From contig CAMFJL010000016.1 in assembly GCA_945957175.1 (NCBI GenBank), positions 1 through 49,136 of the forward strand: a DNA stretch of 49,136 bases, in the 5' to 3' direction. The notes below the pieces were generated by a model. It was not told the origin of the DNA and ran no database searches. It was given only the letters and a program-made list of their open reading frames with translations. This stretch comes from an uncultured Legionellales bacterium (GTDB taxonomy: Bacteria; Pseudomonadota; Gammaproteobacteria; UBA1113). Positions 38,101 to 46,400 of the stretch are shown in pieces. Within the stretch, counting starts at the first letter, position 1; each line of letters begins with the position of its first letter. Both the position numbers and the translations under genes were made by a program.

Positions 38101-38234
38101 ATGGTGGGGAAATCAACGTTCGGTAAATCGCTGACTGGCAAACTACGATGGGCCACAATTCCCCACAAAAATACGCTTAACATGAGTAGCGTGGTGGCCA
38201 CTTTGCGTTTAATAAACCAACTACATATATTCAT
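35190..38234 (-). CDS. RND multidrug efflux permease (MdtB/MdtC/MuxB-like)
   Basis: Inner-membrane proton antiporter of the AcrB superfamily, about 1014 residues with twelve helices in two repeats. Visible: the N-terminus WFIKRKVATTLLMLSVFLWG, a porter region with LPNVDFPTIMVSAKLPGASP, the proton-relay Asp pair in LAVGFVVDDAIVMLEN (about residues 390-405), the FAPLLFMQGLMGRLFHEFSVT segment, and GFLPTEDTGQLLGFVEAD opening the second half. LLGIVKKNAIMMIDFA and RRFRPIMMTTFAALMGALP follow near the end. The subfamily resembles MdtB/MdtC/MuxB, but only one permease is present. The ATG at 38234 fits the family start; one at 38264 touches a palindrome. It follows its adaptor gene; an outer-membrane TolC-type channel is not encoded here. 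Confidence 0.93.
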   Translation of the reverse strand: MNICSWFIKRKVATTLLMLSVFLWGIVAHRSLPVSDLPNVDFPTIMVSAKLPGASPQTMASSVATPLERQLSAISGLTSMTSVSNLGSTQITLQFSLTTDINGAASDVQAALSAAGGQLPDNLPNPPSYAKVNPADSPILYLAMSAKLLPLSTVDMYAETLLAQRIAAIQGIAQVNVYGSQKYAVRVQLDPDILAARDLSFDEVIQAIKQNNVNLPTGSIDGKTQTFLIQSNGQLMNAKAYQQLIVAYRNGAPIRLKDLGRVIDSVENDKVASWYKGHRAIVLAIQRQPGSNTVAIVANIKKMLPQFEQQLPAGIKIDTVSDRASSIKAAIHEVNITLIIASILVVLVIMLFLQSVKLAFIPAISLPLSLMATFGVMSMLNFSLNNLTLLGLSLAVGFVVDDAIVMLENIARERDRGLSPMDAAIVGAQQITFTIIAMTLSLIIVFAPLLFMQGLMGRLFHEFSVTVSIAIIASGIVALTFIPMLASRWLSDKPQTHETESLLWFNKLTEHYQRSLTWMLARPRLGLLLFFTSLGLSICLFITIPKGFLPTEDTGQLLGFVEADPSTSFEAMVAKENAAVAIIAAQPGVIGVMASVGAGGAGGGTNTGRIIAKLAPISERERAESMLKTLRPKLANIPGMTVYLQLPPALRIGGRASKSLYQFTLQYSNLNALAKIAASVQKTMQTLPALQDVTSDWQFTGPQIQVDIDRERAAALGISAEQIEQTLASAFATQQVSTIYTELDDYEVIVELLPNAQLDPNALHALYLRADTGKLVPLSAVVHLSFSEGPVSISHQQQLPAITISFNVKPGYSLSQAMSEINHLKDTLKLPPDLQLNFQGNAQAFADSMSSAGIVLILSLLAIYVLLGILYESYIHPLTILSGLPSAAVGGLLTLWLFGFELDLYGFIGVILLLGIVKKNAIMMIDFANSARLQGADARDAIYQACMRRFRPIMMTTFAALMGALPIAIAIGAGAESRRPLGLVVVGGLLVSQWLTLYLTPIIYLYLDKCQKRA

Positions 38235-38265
38235 AGCTACTCGTTTGATGTCAGGTTTTGCCATA

Positions 38266-38334
38266 GGACACGGCGTGCCGTGCCCCTACAATGACTCATA
38301 AGGATTTTGTGTGACTGATTTTAGGGCACGGTAC
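38266..38334. repeat. Palindrome pair in the adaptor-permease gap
   Basis: CACGGCGTGCCGTG is a perfect palindrome (38269-38282) inside GGACACGGCGTGCCGTGCCCC. About 40 bases on, GGGCACGG (38327-38334) is complementary to CCGTGCCC (38278-38285), so an alternative longer hairpin can form. It may attenuate or stabilise the mRNA between the two efflux genes, or be a second mobile palindrome type. Confidence 0.5.
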
Positions 38335-38369
38335 AAGGTGTTCTTACTATGACAATGATGCACAATGTT

Positions 38370-39476
38370 TTATTTCTCAACATTCACTGGCGTGCCGTCA
38401 TTTAAACGTAACTGTCCTTCTAATACCACGGTTTCTCCCGCCTTTAATCCCTCAGTAATCACGCTGAAATCACCCAGTGCAGGACCGACTTTAATTAATC
38501 GTTGCCGCGCTAAATTTTCGTTATCGACAATAAATACATAGGCCCCTTGTTGTCCTTCTTGTACTGCGCGCGTGGGAATGAGGATGGCATTGGTAATGGT
38601 TTGTAATGGAAAGTGCACTCTTGCAAATTCTCCTGGCCAGAGATCTAAGTTTTTGTTGGGAAAAGTGGCTTTTAACGTGATCATGCCGGTAGTACTATCG
38701 ACTTGGTTATCAATAAAACTTAAATGACCTTGCTCACGGGTTACTGTTTTACCACCTACGGTCACAGTGACAGGTAATGTTTTAGGATTTGCAATTTGTC
38801 TTAACTTACTTAATTTACGTTCAGGTATGGAAAAACGCACATAAATAGGGGACAGTTGATTAATTTGTACCAGGGTTTGTGCATTGTTACTTTTAATTAA
38901 ATTACCTGATTTTACTAGAATAGCACCCGTTCGTCCACTGATAGGTGCATGAATACGGGTAAAGCCGAGTTGCAAAGCAGCATCATCAACACTTGCTTGA
39001 TCAGATGCAACAATAGCTTTCTTACTAGCAACATCGGCTTCTAGCGTGTCGAACTGTTGTGCTGCGACATAGCCGCCTTTCACTAAGGATTGATTGCGGT
39101 TAAGTGTATTTTCGGCGTTCACTAAGAGTGCTTGATCTCTTGCCAGATTAGCTTGCGCTGCTTCGAGTTGAACTTGATACGCACGTGGATCAATTTGAAA
39201 GAGTAATTGTCCTGCTTTTACATCGTCGCCTTCATTAACATAGGTGTCGATAAGTTCACCATCGACTCTTGCCGTGACAGTGACTGAAGCGATAGGCTCA
39301 ACGGTACCAACAGCGGACATGGGTATAGTCACGGTTTTTTGAGTAACAGTGGCTGTGCTCACAGTGACAGTATTTGCTTGCTGTTGATTATGATGATGTT
39401 TAATAAACGAAACAAGTGCGCCTATCAATACAATAAGTATGAGGATCGTAAGCCATTTGCGTTTACCACGAATCAT
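38370..39476 (-). CDS. RND efflux periplasmic adaptor (MdtA-like membrane fusion protein)
   Basis: A 368-residue HlyD/AcrA-type adaptor linking the permease to an outer-membrane channel. An N-terminal membrane anchor (about 7-24, WLTILILIVLIGALVSFI) without a lipobox Cys precedes the barrel-sandwich strand VTVTARVDGELIDTYVNEGDDVKAGQLLFQIDP (about 68-100). A helical hairpin (about 105-165), then the second lipoyl half TRIHAPISGRTGAI, a beta-barrel and the membrane-proximal domain ILIPTRAVQEGQQGAYVF...VGPALGDFSVITEGLKAGETVV follow. It precedes the permease by about 135 bases and is probably co-transcribed. Confidence 0.93.
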   Translation of the reverse strand: MIRGKRKWLTILILIVLIGALVSFIKHHHNQQQANTVTVSTATVTQKTVTIPMSAVGTVEPIASVTVTARVDGELIDTYVNEGDDVKAGQLLFQIDPRAYQVQLEAAQANLARDQALLVNAENTLNRNQSLVKGGYVAAQQFDTLEADVASKKAIVASDQASVDDAALQLGFTRIHAPISGRTGAILVKSGNLIKSNNAQTLVQINQLSPIYVRFSIPERKLSKLRQIANPKTLPVTVTVGGKTVTREQGHLSFIDNQVDSTTGMITLKATFPNKNLDLWPGEFARVHFPLQTITNAILIPTRAVQEGQQGAYVFIVDNENLARQRLIKVGPALGDFSVITEGLKAGETVVLEGQLRLNDGTPVNVEK

Positions 39477-39565
39477 GCAGTTATCCTATTGCTTAACATG
39501 TCTAGGGTACACGAGTTTACCGGGTTTTACGTAGAAAAAGCAATGATGAAGAAAATGTCATATAT

Positions 39566-39594
39566 TTGTAAGCTAATTGTTTTTTAGGTACGAT
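39566..39594 (+). promoter_or_regulatory. Possible promoter of the methyltransferase gene
   Basis: TTGTAA (39566-39571), a 17-base spacer and TACGAT (39589-39594), about 36 bases before the ATG at 39630. Confidence 0.45.
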
Positions 39595-39629
39595 ATGATG
39601 ATTTTTTTCATCTGGAGCAGGCATTTATC

Positions 39630-40478
39630 ATGACATCAACAGAAAATGAATTTGAACAGAGCACTTATGCGCACAAATATGACATGGACCATGCGCGTCG
39701 CTATTTTAATAAGCATACCAAAGATATTTGGCGTCGTTTAGGCACCTGGTGTGAGCAGCAAATGCTTAAGCGTTCTCTGAAACAAGCCGGGCAACCACTC
39801 AATATTCTCGATATTCCCTGTGGTAATGGTCGCTTCTGGCCGACGATGCAATTACACCCTGAGGTGAGGGTCATCGGTGCAGATTATAACCCGGCCATGA
39901 TTGCAATGGCCTACGAAGCAAAGCAGGATAAAGGTATTGCACATTTAACATCAGTTGTTGCATCAGCTTACCGTATCCCACTGGCAGATAATGCAATTGA
40001 AAATATTTGCTGTTTGCGTTTAATTCATCATATGGCTACGTTAAAAGAACGCGCAGAGTTGCTTGCAGAATTGCACCGAGTGACATCAAATACAGTATGT
40101 ATATCCTTACAAGTCAATGGCAATTGGTATGCACGAAAACGTTTACCCAAACAAAAGAAAAATCCGAATAAAGTTTTTCGTAAATATATTTTCTACAAAA
40201 AGCTGATAGAGCAGGAATTTCGTGATGCTGGATTTATCGTGTTAGGTTCTGCGGATAAATTCAAAGGATTTTCCGCATGGCGTAGTTATACACTTAAAAA
40301 AGTTCATCAGCCGAAGCCTTGGGATTGGCATTGCCCTCAATGTCATGCTGCGTTGACTGCACTGCCAGACAAGCAGTATCGCTGCGAACACGACAAGCTA
40401 ACTTTCCAACAAAATGAACATGGTATCTTAGATTTATCACTACGACATGCAAATGCATCTGCAAAATCGAGTGATTAA
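39630..40478 (+). CDS. Class I SAM methyltransferase with C-terminal zinc-ribbon
   Basis: A 282-residue protein. Residues about 45-170 form a Rossmann-type SAM-binding domain: motif [14 protein letters not shown] (about 55-67), motif [16 protein letters not shown], and a motif-IV-like [13 protein letters not shown]. The middle (about 170-225) is basic ([23 protein letters not shown]). The last 50 residues carry C235-P-x-C238, C252 and [13 protein letters not shown], resembling a Trm112-like zinc ribbon fused to its methyltransferase. The substrate is unknown; the basic stretch hints at nucleic acid or a lipid headgroup, and arrangements of this kind also occur in lipid or quinone-type methyltransferases. 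The stop shares TTAA with the convergent adhesin gene. Confidence 0.85.
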   Translation: MTSTENEFEQSTYAHKYDMDHARRYFNKHTKDIWRRLGTWCEQQMLKRSLKQAGQPLNILDIPCGNGRFWPTMQLHPEVRVIGADYNPAMIAMAYEAKQDKGIAHLTSVVASAYRIPLADNAIENICCLRLIHHMATLKERAELLAELHRVTSNTVCISLQVNGNWYARKRLPKQKKNPNKVFRKYIFYKKLIEQEFRDAGFIVLGSADKFKGFSAWRSYTLKKVHQPKPWDWHCPQCHAALTALPDKQYRCEHDKLTFQQNEHGILDLSLRHANASAKSSD

Positions 40479-43400
40479 GTGAGTAGGTTCAACGGATGTT
40501 GTAAGTCTACGTCGACCATGAGAGTCGCGTTGCCGGCGGTATAAGCTTGATAAGTCACACCGCCGACAACAGATGTTGAACCTGCAGTCCAGCTTGTATC
40601 TGTTTGTATGGTATCTGAAGTGTCGCCTGACACAAACAGAGTATTGGTACCGTCACTCATATTGAGTACATCATTCAGTGATAAGTACAGCGTATTAGCA
40701 GCACTGTTCGTCATATCAATTTGTTCGATGCCAGTGATGCGTTGGTCGCTATAGTCGCTAAAGCCAACATAGCCCCCACTGGTAATGCTTAAGGTGTCAA
40801 AGCCAGCACCGCCATCGATAAGTCTATCGGCTGAATCAAAGACGAGCACATCGTTACCGGAGCCGCCGATTAAGATATCATTGCCACCGCCGCCATCCAA
40901 GGTATCATTGCCTTGGCCACCGATTAAGGTGTCATTACCCAATCCGCCATTTAAAATATCATCACCAGCTTTACCATCTAGCATATCAGCGCCCGCAGTG
41001 CCTGTGAGTGTATCTGCACCTGAGGTACCTGCTTGCGTGACAGCCGTGGATGAGCCATAAGTAATTGAAAGTTGATCGGTACCACTGTTGTTATTTGTAT
41101 AAATGCCGATATCGTTATAACCATCACCATTAACGTCGCCCACACTGTAGGCATTGAGAATTGCGTTGGAGCTTGTGTCGGTCTGAATATTGACTGAACC
41201 ATAGTTTGCACCTGTGATGGTCGCATAATCATCGCCAGTATTATTGGTTAAGGTGATGTTACTCATCGAAGGACCGCCAAAGATGATAGATACATCACCA
41301 GCACCGGTCGATGATGGATTAATGACTAATAGGTCGCTATAGCCATCACCGTTGTAATCGCCAGCCGTATGAACAATGAGGTTGCTGCTGGCCGTACCAT
41401 TTTCTGTGATACTAAAGCCTTGTGCCGTGGTTAAGCTGGCTAAGCTTACTGTGGTGTTATTGAGCGCGGTGCCACCATAAATCACATAACTGGCATTATT
41501 ACTGGCATGAATGAGTAAATCATTGCTGAAATCGCCATTGACATCGCCTGCGCTATAAATTTCACTGCCGGCACCCGTACCAACTATCTTAAAGCCTTGA
41601 ACATTACCTGTGCCAGCTGTGCTCATATCAAAGGTACCTGTGGGGATATAGGTACTTAAGTTAACCTGAGGTGCACCAAACATGACATAAGTCGTGTTAC
41701 CTAGCGGGGAACCCATGGCAACATCGCCATAGCCATCATTATTAAAATCACCGACGCTAATTGCTGTACCTAAATTAGCTGTATTTACGTTACCTTCAAG
41801 CGCTGGAATCGTGAGTTTGAGTCCTTGCGAAGGCGTGAGATTTGCTAAATCAATCGTTTGATTCATGGTCGTGGTGCCATAGATAACCCAAACCGTGCCT
41901 GTTTCTGCAGAAGCTGCATTAATAGCGGGGTGATACATGACTAAATCCATGAGACCATCACCATTGAAATCAACAGATTTAATATCAAATGCTGTATTTT
42001 GATAGGCCGCCACAGGGGTTGTGCCAGCTGCATTAATGACCATACCACCAGCCGCTAATACGGTTGCCGCATCTAAGCTGGCGGTTGCACTCAAGGCGTT
42101 GACACCCGGAAGAACATAAACCACGGGTGTTGAGGCACTACCATCGGTAAGAGCGATATCAGCTTTACCGTCATTATTAAAGTCGCCAAGGACATTTTGT
42201 GACCAATTGGTGATGGCAGTGTAGTTATGATCCGTTGGCGTGGTAGCTGCAGTTATGGTACCAAGTGTTGACGTGCTACCTAACATGGTTTTAACTAAGC
42301 CGCTGCCAGGGAAACTTATCAGTAAATCATTGATATCAGTTAGGGTGCCACTGCCATTACTGTTGTTGAGATCCCCAGATAGACTATTAACAAAGAGATT
42401 TTGTGTATCAGTACTTACGACATTAATCACTACGGTACTAGCCGTGGACGTGCCACCTTGGCCATCATTCATGGTAATACTTAGCGTTGGGGTAGCGGCG
42501 GTACCGCTGGTATTCCTATAGGCGACTTCACCGAGCAGTGCTGAGATGGCAGCAGTTGTTGCATTAGCATTCAAGGTGACCACTAGACTATTACCAGTCA
42601 AACCAGAGCCTGCGCCAGAGGCGGGTATGGTGCCAATCGTGGTTGCATTATAGAGCACATTGGTGCCTGATATGGAAATACCATTACCTGCGACAAGCCC
42701 TAAGGTGCTGAGCGTTGTTCCACCGGCAAGATAGGTGATAGTCAAGTTACCGCCACTGAAATTGGCTTGTCGGTCGTTGTCAATGACGACGGCATTATGA
42801 TCTCTATCGAGTACTTGTAGATTGGCACTTACTGCCGATGTCGTCAAGGTAGCACTACTATCAAGGCCTATAGTGGGCGCATCGTTAGTTGGCGTAATAT
42901 TGACAACCACCGTTTTCATGTCACTGTAACTGTTTGCGCCTGGTTCGTAAATTTGCATACCGACGGTCACACTGCCGGCACTTAAAGCATTGGCACTAGT
43001 AGCATTGAGCCTATAAGCATCAAGTAACTCATTAACACGTGCCGCAGTGGCATTACCATTTAAAACGATAACCGAGATATTACCACTTATAGATATTGAG
43101 CCAATGGTAACACCATTCACCAAGACATTACCGCCGCCGGTTGTCACTGTTTGGCCGCCTTGACCGACTGTACCCGGTGCTATCTGAATTTGTACGTTAT
43201 CAACATCGTAGTTAGGATCGCCCGTTGCGACGCCGAAACCTGAGGGAGATATGTAACCATTGCGGTCAACGAAACCGACGATAAGCGAAGAGCCTGATAG
43301 GGGTTGAGCAGAGATAGTACCTAAACCAAGATTGACGGTACTATCTTCAACGAGCGTAACTGCAGTTGAATAACCACTGATCACGGGTTCTTCTGCTTGC

Positions 43401-46400
43401 GCGCTCACAGTAATGGTGACAGGCGTGCTGCCGGTTAATGTACCGCCCGAGCCATCCGTTAATGAATAAGTAATGACCCTTGATGAACCGTCAGTAGGTG
43501 TATTAGAGGTATCTTTATAATTAAGATTAGTTAATAGATGTTCTACAACAGCGGGTGTGGCATTAGCGTTGAGCGTAATAATTAACGTATTACCTGCGAG
43601 ACCTGAGCCTGCACCTGTCGTGGGCGCCGTACCTACAGTGACTCCTTCATAAATAATATTGGTGCCGACTCTAAGCAGTGACCCACCATTGTTGCCGAAG
43701 AAATCATAGGTTTGCTTGAGATTAAGAATGCTAGTTGCGGTACCGCCGGAGGTATAAGAGATTGTCAATGCACCGCCATTAAAGTTGGTATTATCGGGAT
43801 CGGTGATACTAGCGCCGCCCCATAGGTTAATGCCTTGGTAGTTGAGATAATTTTCATTAACAATAGTTGAAGAACCGGATATGCCTGAGATAGTAGGTGC
43901 ATCGTTTTGGGCGGTGACGGTAATGACTGTGGTGCGAACAGTATCTGGTCCATCACTTGGATCAACGATTTGTACGCCAAAAGTACGGGTTGCATTGGGG
44001 GTATTTGAGGTATTAGCATAGAAGAATCTATCGGCTAAGTCACTCACTGCTCCTGATGTGGCATTAGCAGTAAGGGTAATTTTGAGCATTTGACCATTGG
44101 TACCATTTTGAACGGCATCGATAGTACCAATAGTCACGCCTGCGCGAATGATATTGTTGCCGCTTAAGGTGATGCCGCCGCCGGCGACGATGCTCAATTG
44201 GTCTTGTGTTTGAATAACACCTAAATTATCAGTACTATTGCCAAAACTACCATTGACCATGTAACCCATCAATAATGAGCCGCCAGCAGGCGTGCCAGAA
44301 ACGGTAACTGCTGTACCAATTTGGCCGGGGGTGCTATTGATAGTGTTTTCAGCAAATGTCACTGTCGTGGGAAGACCGCTAATGAAAGGCGGCTCTACTT
44401 GTGACGTGACGTTAATAACGACATTGCTGCTATTACTTGTGCCACCGGCGCCATCAGTCAGGCTAATATTGATAGTTCTAGCCGCATTTGGGCCCGCGCT
44501 TGTGTTAGCATAACCGAGTTGTTCAATCACATCTTGAACCATTTGTGGTGTTGCGTTAGCATTAAAGGTGATAGTTAACGCTGTGCCATTTACGCCGGAG
44601 CCTGCGCCAGTGGTTGCAGGTCTGGTACCGATAACGATGCCATTATAAAGCAAGTTAGTGCCTGACATGGTCACGTAGTTAGTATCAGATGGAATACCAC
44701 TGATAATCGATAATTGATCTTGGGTTGCGCCGCCTGCAGCATAAGTAATGCTAAGTACACCGCCATTCATGTTGGTATTATCATCAACCAAGGTCACGGT
44801 GCTATCAATTTGTTGCGCCAAAGCATTTACAACATTTTCAGTGAAACTTACCGAGGTATTGATGCCGGAGATGACGGGCGCATCATTTTGTGCGGTGACG
44901 GTGATAGCTACATCTTTGCTGACAAAGCCACCGGAGCCATCATTGACGGTCATGGTCACAGTGCGAAGTGCTGTTGGCGTATTACTGGTATCTTGATAAC
45001 GCAATTGATTTAATATCGTTTGTGTCAGTGCTGGCGTAGCATTAGCATTTAACGTAATAATTAACGCATTACCGGCAAGACCAGAACCTGCGCCTGTTGT
45101 GGTGAATGTACCGATGGTTGTTGCGCCGGACAGAATATTGCTGCCTGAAACAGTAATGCCGCCACCCGTAATCACGGATAATCTATCTTCAGCCAATCCA
45201 GTCGAGCCTTTATAGTCAACTACGACACTGCCACCGTTATAGTTACTACCTGTATCCGCATCTGTCAGTGTAATGGCGGTACTGTTGATCGCAGCTGCTG
45301 CGGTATTAATCGTATTTTCTAAGAAAGTTAGGCTGGTGTTGCCGCCGGTCAATACGGGTGCATCGTTAGTGCCTATCACGTGGAAGATCAAGGTGCTGTT
45401 ATTCGTGCCTATACCATCAGAAGCACGATAGGTGAAGGTATCATTAGCTACTTGACCAGAAGTGAGCTGCTGTACAGCAGTACTACTGTTGTTAACTACA
45501 TAAGTATAGGTACCGTTGGCATTGATGACGACCGAGCCATAAGTGCCGGTGACAGTAGTGCCAACGTTGGTGGTTGGTGAGCCAGTACCTGCAATAACAC
45601 CTGTGACACTTAAGGTAGCGCCAGCATCGGGATCGGTATCATTCGTAAGCACATTACCGGTTCTAATGAGTACACTATCTTCTTGGGCCGCATTAGTATC
45701 AGGTGCGGGCGTAGGTAAATCGTTGGTACCAAAAACACTCACAGTTAAGACTTTGCTAGCAGTACCGTCAACACTCGTGACCGTAAAGGTATCTTGTACT
45801 GTTTGACCTTGCGTTAACGCTTGAACATTAGCGGAGCTGTTGTTAAGCGTATAAGTCCAAACGCCAGCAGTGGTTAAACTTAAACTACCATAAGTGCCTG
45901 AGGCGCCTGTAATGCTGGTAAAGATAGCCTGTCCAGTGTCTGGATCAGTGATGCTTAAGGTGCCTGAGCGAACTAAAGTACCGTCCTCGGTGACACTGCC
46001 TGTAGTAGTGCCAGTAATCGTGGCTGGATCATTTTCTGGCGTGACACTGACAACGATCTGACCAAGATTGCTGGTAGCGCCTGAGCCGTCAGTCACGCTG
46101 ATGGTGACAGTGCGTACGCCTGATGGATTGTCATTGGGATTTAGGTAACCCAATTGACTAAGTAATGCACTGGTTGCAATAGGTGTGGCATTACCATTCA
46201 AGCTAATGATTAAATTATTACCATTACCACCACCACTGAAGCTTGCAATGCTAGTGCCATCATAAGCGATATTGGAACCACTCACACTGATAGTGTGGCC
46301 ACCTGCTAGTGTTGTACTTGAAATGACCGCGAGTCGACCTTGACTTTGATTTGTACTGTAACCTACAGTGATGACACCGCCATTAAAGTTAGCATTATCC

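Noticed and set aside
35190-39476. Type I secretion system for the adjacent adhesin
   Set aside because: The pair is an RND permease plus MdtA-like adaptor with the proton-relay Asp pair and no ABC ATPase; it is a drug-type efflux pump, not an RTX exporter.
40785-41060. Pro/Ser-rich antisense frame
   Set aside because: It is the mirror of the RTX GGxGND repeats on the opposite strand; other long plus-strand frames over the adhesin have the same cause.
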